A DNA stretch of 64,000 nucleotides from positions 43,158 through 107,157 of the forward strand of contig NZ_PKRO01000009.1 in assembly GCF_002855495.1 (NCBI RefSeq), read 5' to 3'. The notes below the pieces were generated by a model. It was not told where the DNA came from. It was given only the letters and a program-made list of their open reading frames with translations, and did not search any database. This DNA is from Porphyrobacter sp. TH134. GTDB lineage: Bacteria; Pseudomonadota; Alphaproteobacteria; Sphingomonadales; Sphingomonadaceae. The first letter of the stretch is position 1; every line of letters starts with the position of its first letter. Position numbers and translations under genes: made by a program. This document shows positions 18,804 to 27,017 of this stretch, piece after piece.

Positions 18804-19236
18804 CCCCGACCACCACGATGCGCCCGAACCGCTAAGCGCCCGCGCGATCCGCCTGGCGAGCGAGAGCTTTCTGGCAGGCTCCGGCCCCGGCGGGCAAAAC
18901 GCCAACAAGGTCGCCACCGAGGTCGAGCTGCGGGTGAATATCTACGTCCTGCGGCTTAGCCCGCCGGTGTTTGCGCGGCTGCGGGCGCTGGCCGGGGCGA
19001 AGCTGGCGGGCAACGGCGATCTCATCATCACTTCCAAGGCGCACCGCACGCAGGAGGCCAACCGCGCCGATGCCCGCGTGAAGCTGGCCGCGTTGCTGGA
19101 GGAGGCCCAGACCCAGCCCAAGCGCCGCGCCAAGACCCGGCTGAACCGCGTGGGCAAGACCGCGCGGCTGAAGGTCAAGAAGGTGCGCGGCACGGTCAAG
19201 GCCAATCGCGGCAAGCCCAGCAGTTCCGACTGGTAG
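18796..19236 (+). CDS. arfB: Alternative ribosome-rescue factor ArfB (YaeJ)
   Basis: A 146-residue release-factor-like protein that frees ribosomes stalled at transcript ends. The GGQ motif (GSGPGGQNANK, residues 28-38) hydrolyses peptidyl-tRNA. The codon-recognition domain of true release factors is missing. The basic tail (KRRAKTRLNR...KVKKVRGTVKANRGK) fits the mRNA channel. ATG 18796 overlaps the previous stop. Confidence 0.92.
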   Translation: MDDPDHHDAPEPLSARAIRLASESFLAGSGPGGQNANKVATEVELRVNIYVLRLSPPVFARLRALAGAKLAGNGDLIITSKAHRTQEANRADARVKLAALLEEAQTQPKRRAKTRLNRVGKTARLKVKKVRGTVKANRGKPSSSDW

Positions 19237-19305
19237 CCGCCTCCCAATCCTGCCCTGAACCCTGCCCCGAACCCCGCCTTGACTTTTCCCCGTGAATCGG
19301 CGAAT

Positions 19306-19347
19306 GGCGCGCCCGTGTGGCGGTGTGCCGGGCCTTCCGGGCGCGCC
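19306..19347 (+). terminator. Likely intrinsic terminator after arfB
   Basis: A 10-bp perfect stem (GGCGCGCCCG / CGGGCGCGCC) with a 22-base loop, followed by TATTTGCTTTTCT. It lies between the pabB-arfB operon and rpmG. Confidence 0.6.
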
Positions 19348-19411
19348 GCTATTTGCTTTTCTAGCCCTGTGTGAACATGCGCCGGGCCGACCCAGTTGAC
19401 AGGAAACCGCC

Positions 19412-19579
19412 ATGGCGAAGCCCACCACCGTCAAGATCCGCCTCGTTTCGAGCGAGGGCACCGGCTTCTTCTACGTGACCAAGAAGAACCCGCGCAACAT
19501 CACCGAGAAGATGAGCTTCCGCAAGTACGATCCGGTTGCGCGCAAGCATGTCGAATTCAAGGAAGCCAAGATCAAGTAA
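19412..19579 (+). CDS. rpmG: 50S ribosomal protein L33
   Basis: A 55-residue gene. The sequence [20 protein letters not shown], then YVTKKNPRN and [20 protein letters not shown], is the standard bacterial L33 of the type without zinc cysteines. It is a single gene with its own start after AGGAAACC. Confidence 0.97.
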   Translation: MAKPTTVKIRLVSSEGTGFFYVTKKNPRNITEKMSFRKYDPVARKHVEFKEAKIK

Positions 19580-19669
19580 GATCGGCTTCATCGCGCCGCG
19601 CCTGACATGACGGGCAGGCGGCGCGATAATTCATCGACAGTTCAAGCCTGCGGTCCTAACCGCCACGGC

Positions 19670-20350
19670 ATGACAACAGCTATTTTTCGTTTTCGCAGCC
19701 TTGCACTTGGCCTTGGGGCCAGTGCATTGGCGCTTGGCCTGGCCGTGACTGGCCCTGCCATCCTGACCGCGCCCGCCGCGGCGCAATCGCCTGCGCAGGC
19801 CACCGGCGACCTCGACAAGGTGGTGGCTGCCCTGCGCGGCATTTCCACCATGAAGGCCGACTTCACCCAGACCGACCGGCAGGGCACCACGCTGCGCGGC
19901 GTGATGACGCTGAAGCGCCCCGGAAAAATCCGCTTCGATTATGGCAAGGATGCCGATTTCCTCGTCATCTCCAACGGCAAGTCGCTGTATGTGGTCGATT
20001 ACGAGGTCAAGCAGGTCGAACGCTGGCCGATCGGCAATTCGCCGCTGGGCGCGCTGTTCGATCCCGACCGCGATGTGAAGCGCTACGGCAAGGTCGTGCC
20101 GACCGGCAATCCCGATGTCGTCAGCGTCGAGGTGCGCGATCCCAAAAAGCCCGAATTCGGGATGATCACGCTGATTTTCGTCAAGAACGCCGCAGCCCCC
20201 GGCGGCTTGCAGCTTACCCATTGGGTCGCGCTGGATGCCCAGAACAATCGCACCCGCGTGGCCTTGGCAAACCAGCGCTATGGTGTTGCCGTGGCCGACA
20301 GCACCTTCACTTTCAACGATCCGCGCCGCTCGGCTCGTCGCCCCGGATAG
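19670..20350 (+). CDS. lolA: Outer-membrane lipoprotein carrier LolA family
   Basis: Periplasmic chaperone that takes lipoproteins from LolCDE to the outer membrane. It has 226 residues with a signal peptide cleaved after AAAQ (around residue 40). The LolA core opens with LDKVVAALRGISTMKADFTQTD, then RPGKIRFDY and VISNGKSLYVVD. The start at 19670 puts the ATG at the signal peptide; the earlier ATG at 19607 would prepend a charged tail. LolB is not nearby. The gene is about 90 bases after rpmG and may share its promoter. Confidence 0.9.
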   Translation: MTTAIFRFRSLALGLGASALALGLAVTGPAILTAPAAAQSPAQATGDLDKVVAALRGISTMKADFTQTDRQGTTLRGVMTLKRPGKIRFDYGKDADFLVISNGKSLYVVDYEVKQVERWPIGNSPLGALFDPDRDVKRYGKVVPTGNPDVVSVEVRDPKKPEFGMITLIFVKNAAAPGGLQLTHWVALDAQNNRTRVALANQRYGVAVADSTFTFNDPRRSARRPG

Positions 20351-20406
20351 CTCGGGTCTCGACGAACGGTTGTATAGAAACGACAAGATTTCTGCGGTGT
20401 TCATCG

Positions 20407-20561
20407 GAATGAAAGGCTCAAACGGCTAATCATTCTCAACAAGACGGGCTGAAGGGCGGTTTCCCCCCTGTTGCCCACCCTTCAAACGGGCCTGTCTTGT
20501 ACAAGCGTGACGAACGCTCCATGGAACCCTCGACCCACCGCCCCCGGGTCGAGGGTTTTTT
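20407..20561 (+). ncRNA. Candidate small RNA with three stem-loops
   Basis: Stem 1: GAATGA (20407-20412) with TCATTC (20430-20435). Stem 2: a long hairpin from CAAGACGGGC (20440-20449) to GCCTGTCTTG (20490-20499), extended by TGAAGGG/CCCTTCA, with a C-rich loop (TTTCCCCCC). Stem 3 is the terminator. This three-hairpin build, with C-rich loops able to bind Shine-Dalgarno sequences, is like alphaproteobacterial trans-acting sRNAs of the alpha-r14/suhB type. The name is not claimed. A possible -10 (TATAGA, around 20374) lies upstream. It could instead be a structured lolA 3' tail. Confidence 0.5.
20527..20561 (+). terminator. Strong Rho-independent terminator
   Basis: The 10-bp perfect stem CCCTCGACCC / GGGTCGAGGG is followed by TTTTTT (20556-20561). 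It points along the plus strand, so it ends lolA or the candidate RNA. Confidence 0.92.
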
Positions 20562-20706
20562 GTTGTCCCGGCGGTTTATGCAGGCCTGCAAAGCGCTCCG
20601 CCCTGCGCTTCCGGTGCTCACGCACATGACGTGCGCTCCGCTCCGGTTCTCGATCGAACCCCTTTTCGGCGATGCCTAAACCACCGGGCCGGCGTCGGTC
20701 TTGATC

Positions 20707-22131
20707 TTACTCCCAGCCCAGCGCCTTGCGGATGATGGCGTAGATCACGTTCTGCTCGATCACGCCGCGCGCCCGGTCGGCGCCGGGGCCGGCGGCGAAC
20801 AGGGCGACATCTTCCCCGCCGTGGGTTTCGGCACCCAAAGGCACCAGCGCCTGCTGGCGCGCCTTGATCCCGGTTTCGGGCATCGGGCGGCCATGTTCAT
20901 GCGGCGCGTCACTATCGTCATGATCCTTGACCAGCAGCCCGCCCGGGCCGTTGGCATAGCCCAGCGTGGTATAGGGCTTGCCGTCCGCCGCCAGCAGGGG
21001 CGATGTGCCATCCCCGCCATCCTCGCCATTGCCTTTGGGCGGCACCACCAGCCCCAGAATGTCATTCCCGCGCTGGGGATAGCCCGCAATGGTGAAGACG
21101 TGGCTGTGATCGGCGGTCACCATGATCAGGGTCTCATTGGGATCCGTATTGTCGACGGCATATTGCACCGCACGGGCAAATTCGACGGCCTCCTCCAGCG
21201 CATAGCCGGCCTGCCCGGCGTGGTGCGCGTGATCGATCCGCCCGCCTTCAACCATCAGGTAATAGCCATCGGGATCGGCGGTCAGCCGCGCAATCGCCTG
21301 GGCTGTCATGTCAGTGAGGGTGGGTTCGGGCGAATCGGGTTTGCGATCCGCCATGAAAGTCAGGTGTCCGGGATTGAACAGGCCGAGCACCGGCTTGTCC
21401 ATCAGCGCGGCGGTCAGTTCGGCCGTGGTCTTCACCACGGTGCCGCCGCTGCGTGCCGCCCATTGGCCCGGCAGATCGGCGCCCGGGTCGATGCGGCGGC
21501 CCGCACGCTCCTTGTCCTTGCCGTAAAACACCGCCGTGCCGCCGCCCAGCGCCACATCGAAGCGCGCCTCGGCCAGTTGCAGCGCGATGTCCTTGCACCC
21601 CTGCCCCTGCTGATCGGCGGGGATGTTGGTGTCCGCCTCCCAATCGCGATCGGCGCTGCGGGAATAGACACTGGCGGGGGTGGCGTGGGTGAGGCGGGTG
21701 GTGGTGACGATGCCGAGCGCGAGGCCGCGCTGTTTCACTTCCTCACCCAGCAACGGGAGCGGATTGGCAAGCGCATCGCGGCACACGCCCTTTTCCGCGT
21801 CCGGCCCGATCCCCAGCACCCCGATGCGGGTCTTCACGCCCGAATGCATCGCGGTCGCCGTGCCCGCCGAATCGGGCACCTGCGCGTTGGTGTTGTAAGT
21901 CTTGACCAGCGCCACATTGGGAAAGCGTTCAAAGCTGAGGCTGTTCTCCTCCCCCGTCTCCCCGCGCTTTTGCGCTTCGTAGATGCGCGCGGCGGTGATG
22001 GTGGAAATGCCCATGCCGTCGCCGATAAACAGGATGACGTTCTTCGCGCGGGGCTGGGCCGGGGCGTCTTCGGCAATCGCCGGGAATGCGGCAGTGCTCA
22101 GCAGAAGGGCGGCGAGGAAGGTGCGGGTCAT
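20707..22131 (-). CDS. phoA: Secreted alkaline phosphatase, PhoA family
   Basis: Hydrolyses phosphate monoesters outside the inner membrane. It has 474 residues with a signal peptide (MTRTFLAALLLSTAAFPAIAE). The N-terminal metal motif NVILFIGDGMG is present. Nucleophile Ser88 lies in PDSAGTATAM. The metal ligands appear as MVEGGRIDHAHH, MVTADHSH and the C-terminal ETHGGEDV. The ATG at 22131 follows GGAGA, and an in-frame ATG upstream at 22155 is less good. A Pho box lies 43-60 bases upstream of the start. It is divergent from xthA. Confidence 0.95.
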   Translation of the reverse strand: MTRTFLAALLLSTAAFPAIAEDAPAQPRAKNVILFIGDGMGISTITAARIYEAQKRGETGEENSLSFERFPNVALVKTYNTNAQVPDSAGTATAMHSGVKTRIGVLGIGPDAEKGVCRDALANPLPLLGEEVKQRGLALGIVTTTRLTHATPASVYSRSADRDWEADTNIPADQQGQGCKDIALQLAEARFDVALGGGTAVFYGKDKERAGRRIDPGADLPGQWAARSGGTVVKTTAELTAALMDKPVLGLFNPGHLTFMADRKPDSPEPTLTDMTAQAIARLTADPDGYYLMVEGGRIDHAHHAGQAGYALEEAVEFARAVQYAVDNTDPNETLIMVTADHSHVFTIAGYPQRGNDILGLVVPPKGNGEDGGDGTSPLLAADGKPYTTLGYANGPGGLLVKDHDDSDAPHEHGRPMPETGIKARQQALVPLGAETHGGEDVALFAAGPGADRARGVIEQNVIYAIIRKALGWE

Positions 22132-22173
22132 GGGTGTCTCCGGGAAGGTCGCCACCGCCTATCGTGCCCGCGT

Positions 22174-22191
22174 GCGACAATAAAGTGAAAG
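22174..22191 (-). promoter_or_regulatory. Pho box upstream of phoA
   Basis: The minus strand reads CTTTCAC-TTTA-TTGTCGC, a direct 7+4+7 repeat matching the PhoB consensus with two to three mismatches. Its position 43 bases before the phoA ATG and the gene's function support it. Confidence 0.65.
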
Positions 22192-22210
22192 CTGGAATGT
22201 TGGTGCAGGG

Positions 22211-23029
22211 ATGCCTAAGTCCGCCCCCATGCCCACCCCAAAGCTCTCTGTCGCCACCTGGAACATCAACTCCGCGCGCCTGCGCGTGGGCCTCATCGAA
22301 AAACTGCTGACCGAGGCCGCGCCCGACATCCTGTGCTTGCAGGAGATCAAGTGCGAAAGCCACCTGTTCCCGGCCGAAGCCCTGGCGAACCTCGGCTACA
22401 CCCATCAGGCGGTGAGCGGGCAGAAGGGCTATCATGGCGTCGCCACCATCAGCCGCGTGCCGATCCGCGAAGTCACCCGCCACGACTGGCAGGACAATGG
22501 CGAGGCGCGGCATATCGGGGTCGAAGTGGTGGGCCGCGATCTGCTGATCGAGAACGTCTATATCCCGGCGGGCGGCGATGTGCCCGACCGGGATCTCAAC
22601 CCCAAATTCGGCCAGAAGCTCGACTTTCTCGGGCGGATGACGCGCTGGGCCGACACGCTCGACCGGCCCACGCTGATCGTCGGCGATTTCAACATCGCCC
22701 CGCTGGAAAGCGATGTGTGGAGCCACAAGCAGCTGCTGAAAGTGGTCAGCCATACGCCGATCGAGGTCGAGACGCTGGGCCGGTTTCAGGACGCCCACGG
22801 CTGGGTCGATCTGGGCCGCCAGCATGTCCCCGCGCCGCAGCGCTATTATTCATGGTGGAGCTACCGCAATCCCGGCTGGCAGGAGAATGACAAGGGGCGG
22901 CGGCTGGATCATATGTGGGCCTCGCCCGCGGTGGCGCAGCAATCGCGCAGCCACCGGGTGCTGGAAGACGCACGCAGCTGGACGCAGCCGTCCGATCACG
23001 TACCGCTGATCACGGAGTTCGACCTCTGA
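22211..23029 (+). CDS. xthA: Exodeoxyribonuclease III
   Basis: AP endonuclease and 3'-exonuclease of base-excision repair. It has 272 residues. Motifs of the EEP family are LSVATWNINSARLR (Asn), LCLQEIKCE (Glu, metal), LIVGDFNIAP (Asp/Asn), RLDHMWAS (Asp) and SDHVPLI (His). The ATG at 22211 is preceded by a weak GCAGGG. It is followed after 5 bases by ribA, so the two are probably co-transcribed. Confidence 0.95.
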   Translation: MPKSAPMPTPKLSVATWNINSARLRVGLIEKLLTEAAPDILCLQEIKCESHLFPAEALANLGYTHQAVSGQKGYHGVATISRVPIREVTRHDWQDNGEARHIGVEVVGRDLLIENVYIPAGGDVPDRDLNPKFGQKLDFLGRMTRWADTLDRPTLIVGDFNIAPLESDVWSHKQLLKVVSHTPIEVETLGRFQDAHGWVDLGRQHVPAPQRYYSWWSYRNPGWQENDKGRRLDHMWASPAVAQQSRSHRVLEDARSWTQPSDHVPLITEFDL

Positions 23030-23034
23030 GCGAG

Positions 23035-24096
23035 ATGCCCTCCCCATCCCGCCGCGCGGCGCAGGCGGTCGACGCGCTGCGCCACGGCTGGCCGCTCGCG
23101 TTTGAAGGCGGACCGACCCTGCTGCCGGTCGAAACCGCCATCGCCCAAGGTGCCAGCGGGCCGCGGATGCTGATCTCCGCCGCGCGCGCCGCGACACTCA
23201 AACTCGCCAACCAGCGTGATGCCGCTGTGCCGCACGCCCCTGTCCTGATCGCAGGCGGTGAGGATTTCACCATGCGCGATGCCCTGCCGATTGCCGATCC
23301 GGCGCTCGATCTCGGTAACCCGCTGAAAGGCCCATTCAAGGCGGTGACGCTGGATTGGGAGGAATCCGCCCGCGCGGCGCTGGAACTGGCGCGGATTGCG
23401 GGGATCCTGCCCGCGTTTCTGGTCGATCCGGTGGACGCGGGAGAGACTGTGCCTGTCGCGGTGTCCGACCTTGCGGCCTATTCCGCTACGGGCGCGCTGC
23501 GCATCATCACCCGCGCGCGCCTGCCGGTTTCCGCCTGCGAGGACGCCGAAATCGTCGCCTTCCGCTCCGCCGCCGACCTGCGTGAACACGTCGCGCTCAT
23601 CATCGGCAAGCAGAGCGGCGACCGGCAGCCGCTGGTGCGCCTGCATTCCGAATGCCTCACCGGCGACATCCTCGGCAGTCTCAAATGCGATTGCGGCCCC
23701 CAGCTTGACGCCGCGCTGCATGCGATGGCGCATGAGGCGGCGGACAGCGGCGGGTGGGGCGTGCTGCTCTACATGCGGCAGGAAGGGCGCGGGATCGGGC
23801 TGGTGAACAAGCTGCGCGCCTATCGCTTGCAGGATCAGGGCTTCGACACGGTCGAGGCGAACCAGCGGCTTGGCCTGCCTGACGAGGCGCGCGATTTCCC
23901 GGTGGCGGCGCGGATGCTGGAACTGCTGGGGGCAGGCACGATCCGCCTGCTCACCAACAACCCGGCCAAGGTTACCGCGCTCGAAGCGGCGGGAATCACA
24001 GTCAGCGAGCGGGTGCCGCACCAGCTGCCCGAAAACCCCCACAACGCCCGCTATCTGGCGACCAAGCGGGATCGGTCGGGGCACCTGCTGCTGTGA
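23035..24096 (+). CDS. ribA: GTP cyclohydrolase II with N-terminal extension
   Basis: First step of riboflavin synthesis: GTP to the 2,5-diaminopyrimidine. It has 353 residues, against about 200 for a plain RibA. The C-terminal half holds the zinc cysteines (HSECLTGDILGSLKCDCGPQ), the EGRGIGLVNKLRAYRLQDQG motif and the TNNPAKV stretch. The N-terminal about 150 residues (ALRHGWPLAFEGG...) only faintly recall the RibB domain of RibBA and lack its acidic metal motif, so they are probably not a working DHBP synthase. ATG 23035 is 5 bases after xthA. Confidence 0.93.
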   Translation: MPSPSRRAAQAVDALRHGWPLAFEGGPTLLPVETAIAQGASGPRMLISAARAATLKLANQRDAAVPHAPVLIAGGEDFTMRDALPIADPALDLGNPLKGPFKAVTLDWEESARAALELARIAGILPAFLVDPVDAGETVPVAVSDLAAYSATGALRIITRARLPVSACEDAEIVAFRSAADLREHVALIIGKQSGDRQPLVRLHSECLTGDILGSLKCDCGPQLDAALHAMAHEAADSGGWGVLLYMRQEGRGIGLVNKLRAYRLQDQGFDTVEANQRLGLPDEARDFPVAARMLELLGAGTIRLLTNNPAKVTALEAAGITVSERVPHQLPENPHNARYLATKRDRSGHLLL

Positions 24097-24114
24097 TGCG
24101 GCCCTGGCGCGCCC

Positions 24115-25068
24115 TTAGCGCGCTTCGTATTGCTTGATACCGGCGGCCAGCTTGTTGCCCTGCATCAGGATTTTCTCGCCCGTCCAGTCGGCCAGAAACG
24201 CGCTTTGACGGCTCAATCCGGGCACGAAGCGCGCCTCGTTGTTCTCGATCCGCAAGCCGTCCGAGGGGTGCAGCAGGTCTTCGGCGCCCAGCGCGATAAA
24301 GGCTGAATAGTTTTCCTTGTCGCGCCCCTGCACAAACCAGTTGTCGGCGATCCGGCCTACGCTGCCGGCGGGCAGATCGATCATGTAATTGGTGGTGCGT
24401 CCGCCCGCGTCATCAAAGCTGTTACCTTCAATCACCACCTCGGCCGCGCGCGCCTTGAGGTAGTGGCCGCCGGTGCCGCGCTCAAACCGGCTTTCGCGCA
24501 CGGTGAGCGAGCCGATATCGCCGATGTACAGCGAATGCGCGCAGCCCGCGTCGTTCTCGCAGGTGCCAAGTCCGGTGAAGGTTGACCGGGTCACGTAAAC
24601 CCGAATCGACGGATCGGCGGCGGTCAGGATGCCCTGCTGGCTGTTTTCAAAGCGGGCATAGGCGACATTCAATGCGCCCGCTTCAAGCCGGATGCCCGCA
24701 CCGTTGCCGTCCTCGACATTGATGTTGCTGAAGGTCAGGCCGCGAATCTCCGCTCCCGTGCCCCGCAGCACCAGCGCGGCCTTGCCCTCGCAGGCGCGGC
24801 CCGCCAGCGTGACAGTGCCCGGTTCGGCGGCTTCGTAGATGATCACGCCCTCTTCCTGCACCGCGCATTGGCGGTAGGTGCCGGGCGCGATGCGGATGGT
24901 CGCGCGCGCATTGCCGACAGCATCGACAGCCGCCTGAAGCGAGGCATAGCTGCGCCCGGTCTCGGCCACGGTGAACGCACCGGAGGCTGGCTGGGCCAGA
25001 AGCACGGCGGCGGGCAGTGCACAGGCGGCGGAAAGCGCCAAAAGCGCGAGAGCAGGCGTGCGGGTCAT
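24115..25068 (-). CDS. Secreted right-handed parallel beta-helix repeat protein
   Basis: A 317-residue protein with a signal peptide ending around AQPASG. The SYASLQAAVDAVGNARATIRIAPGTYRQ head and rows such as GAEIRGLTFSNINVEDGNGAG, VYVTRSTFTGLG and LTVRESRFERG are the coils of a pectin-lyase-like beta-helix. No catalytic residues of a polysaccharide lyase can be pointed out. It probably binds or trims a polysaccharide at the surface. It converges on ribA with 18 bases between. Confidence 0.8.
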   Translation of the reverse strand: MTRTPALALLALSAACALPAAVLLAQPASGAFTVAETGRSYASLQAAVDAVGNARATIRIAPGTYRQCAVQEEGVIIYEAAEPGTVTLAGRACEGKAALVLRGTGAEIRGLTFSNINVEDGNGAGIRLEAGALNVAYARFENSQQGILTAADPSIRVYVTRSTFTGLGTCENDAGCAHSLYIGDIGSLTVRESRFERGTGGHYLKARAAEVVIEGNSFDDAGGRTTNYMIDLPAGSVGRIADNWFVQGRDKENYSAFIALGAEDLLHPSDGLRIENNEARFVPGLSRQSAFLADWTGEKILMQGNKLAAGIKQYEAR

Positions 25069-25200
25069 GCCGCAATCGTAGCCGACAATAGTTAAAGCAC
25101 CATTTGCCGCTTGGCGGCAGGGGCAAGGCTTGGCTACACCCTGCCGCAACCACGCCCCTGCTTTGCGCTGGGGCCAAAACCTGTCTGAGGAGAGACCACT

Positions 25201-25491
25201 GTGATCTGTAAACTTGCCAAGCTTGCCGCCCTCGCCGGCGCCGCGTTGACGCTGGCCGCCTGCGGCAGCGCCGATGATGCCTCGTCCGAGGCGAGCGCCG
25301 ATACTGTGGAAATGCCCGCCGATACGGCGCTGGCACCGGTGACCGAGACGCCCGTTGCCGATCCCTCGGCCACCGCCACCGACGCGCCTGAGACCGATGC
25401 GCAAGCCGCAGCCAGCGCTGAGGCATCGGCCGATGCTGCGGCCGGTGTGGCCGCCGAAGCGGCGGCCGCCGCCGAAACGCCCGCCGAGTAA
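25201..25491 (+). CDS. Small alanine-rich lipoprotein
   Basis: A 96-residue product. The GTG start is preceded by GAGGAGA. It has a lipoprotein signal with lipobox LAAC (Cys21), then a low-complexity acidic tail of A, D, S, T and E with no domain. The tail may act as a spacer on the outer membrane. Its stop is 16 bases before a second small lipoprotein gene. Confidence 0.6.
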   Translation: MICKLAKLAALAGAALTLAACGSADDASSEASADTVEMPADTALAPVTETPVADPSATATDAPETDAQAAASAEASADAAAGVAAEAAAAAETPAE

Positions 25492-25507
25492 GCCGGGCGC
25501 TGCCGCG

Positions 25508-25741
25508 ATGCGCCTGACAGCCGCCGCCGCGCTTGCCTTCACCCTCCCGCTCGCTCTGGCAGCCTGCGGAGAGAGCGGGGCGAGCGCGCCCGGCGCGGTC
25601 AGTCCGGGCGAGGCCAAGGCGCTCGATGAAGCAGCAGCGATGCTGGATGAGCGCCGCCTGCCGCCTGAAGCCCTGCCGACCGGCGCCCAGCTTGGCGATG
25701 CACCCGGTGATGCAGCCTCTGCCGCCCCGGCCCGCGATTAG
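25508..25741 (+). CDS. Second small lipoprotein
   Basis: A 77-residue protein. A 20-residue signal ends in LAAC (Cys23), followed by SPGEAKALDEAAAMLDERRLPPEALP, which could form one helix. The function is unknown. It starts at ATG 25508 and is probably co-transcribed with the preceding lipoprotein; both lead into the acyl-CoA operon 72 bases later. Confidence 0.6.
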   Translation: MRLTAAAALAFTLPLALAACGESGASAPGAVSPGEAKALDEAAAMLDERRLPPEALPTGAQLGDAPGDAASAAPARD

Positions 25742-25757
25742 GCGCGCAACTCCCCCA

Positions 25758-25790
25758 CTCTGGCCCTGCTCTGGCCCTGCTCTGGCCCCC
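25758..25790. repeat. Three tandem 11-bp repeats
   Basis: CTCTGGCCCTG is repeated at 25758, 25769 and 25780 (last copy with one change). It sits in the 72-base gap before the acyl-CoA dehydrogenase. Confidence 0.9.
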
Positions 25791-25813
25791 TTCGTTCAAG
25801 GACACCTGCCACC

Positions 25814-27016
25814 ATGAATGCCCCTACCAGCCTTGCCGCTCCGCAGAACGCCGGAATGGACGAGGATACGTTTGAACAATTCGCCGAGCAGCTGAAGCGT
25901 TACGTCCGCGAGCGGCTGATCCCGGCCGAAGCGCAGGTGATCGCCGAAGATCGCGTGCCGGACGACATCCTGAATGAAATGCGCGAGATGGGGCTGTTCG
26001 GCCTCTCCGTGCCCGAGGAGTTCGGCGGCGCGGGGCTCAACATGACGCAGTACGCCCGGGTCGTGAACATCATGGCCTATGCCGCGCCCGCGTACCGTTC
26101 GATCTTTTCGATCAATGTCGGCATGTTTGCGAGCGCGCTGAAGAATGGCGCAACGCCCGCACAGAAGGCCGAATGGTATCCCCGCATCGCGGAAGGCCGG
26201 ATTGCCTGTTTCGGCCTGACCGAGCCGGGATCGGGCAGCGATTCTGCGGGCCTCGCCACCACGGCCACCCCCGATCCGGATGGCAATGGCTGGATCCTCA
26301 ACGGCACCAAGCGTTACATCACCAACGCGCCGCACGCCGATGTCGCCCTCATCATGGCGCGCACCAACAAGGAAGCCCTGCCCAAGAACGCGCATGTTTC
26401 CGCCTTCATCGTGCCGATGAACACGCCGGGCATCTCGCGCGGGTCGCCCGACAAGAAAATGGGGCAGGCGGGATCGCATATCTCGGACATCATGCTTGAT
26501 GATGTGCACGTGCCGGGGGATGCGCTGCTCGGCGGCGAGACCGGCAAGGGCTTTGTTTTCGCGATGAAGAGCCTCGACAATGGCCGCATTTCCGTGGGCG
26601 CGGCGGCAACCGGCTATGCCCGCCGCGCGCTCGACAGCGCGCTGCGCTACGCCAACGAGCGCAAGGCTTTTGGCGAACCCATCGCCAATTTCCAGCTGAT
26701 CCAGCAGATGCTTGCCGACAGCGAGATCGAGATCTACGCCGCCGAAGCGATGATGAAGGACGTCACGGCCCGCGCCGACCGGGGCGAGAACATTCTCGTC
26801 AAGGCCGCCGCCTTCAAGGTCTTCGCCTCCGAAATGTGCGGCCGCGTGGTCGACCGCGTGGTGCAGATCTACGGCGGCGCAGGCTATCTCGCCGAATATG
26901 ACGCCGAACGCTTCTTCCGCGATGCGCGTATCTACCGCATCTACGAAGGCACGACGCAGATCCTGCAACTCCAGATCGCCAAGCACATGCTGCGCGAGTG
27001 GGCGGCCAACGCCTGA
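25814..27016 (+). CDS. Acyl-CoA dehydrogenase
   Basis: FAD enzyme that makes the 2,3-double bond in acyl-CoA, first step of beta-oxidation. It has 400 residues. FAD and substrate loops LTEPGSGSDSAGLATTA and RYITNAPHAD are present, as is the catalytic Glu in RIYEGTTQILQLQIAKHML near the C-terminus. It is the first gene of a four-gene operon; the stop is one base from the next ATG. The substrate is unknown. Confidence 0.94.
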   Translation: MNAPTSLAAPQNAGMDEDTFEQFAEQLKRYVRERLIPAEAQVIAEDRVPDDILNEMREMGLFGLSVPEEFGGAGLNMTQYARVVNIMAYAAPAYRSIFSINVGMFASALKNGATPAQKAEWYPRIAEGRIACFGLTEPGSGSDSAGLATTATPDPDGNGWILNGTKRYITNAPHADVALIMARTNKEALPKNAHVSAFIVPMNTPGISRGSPDKKMGQAGSHISDIMLDDVHVPGDALLGGETGKGFVFAMKSLDNGRISVGAAATGYARRALDSALRYANERKAFGEPIANFQLIQQMLADSEIEIYAAEAMMKDVTARADRGENILVKAAAFKVFASEMCGRVVDRVVQIYGGAGYLAEYDAERFFRDARIYRIYEGTTQILQLQIAKHMLREWAANA

Positions 27017-27017
27017 G

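Larger units (their letters stand above)
20351..20706 (+). other. Gene-free stretch: candidate RNA, terminator and hairpins
   Basis: This 356-base gap holds no supportable protein gene. It contains the candidate small RNA at 20407-20561. A further stem at 20621-20635 (CGCAC/GTGCG) sits inside a repeat-like GC stretch (GGTGCTCACGC..., CGCTCCGCTCCGG). From 20650 on I see nothing else. Confidence 0.7.
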
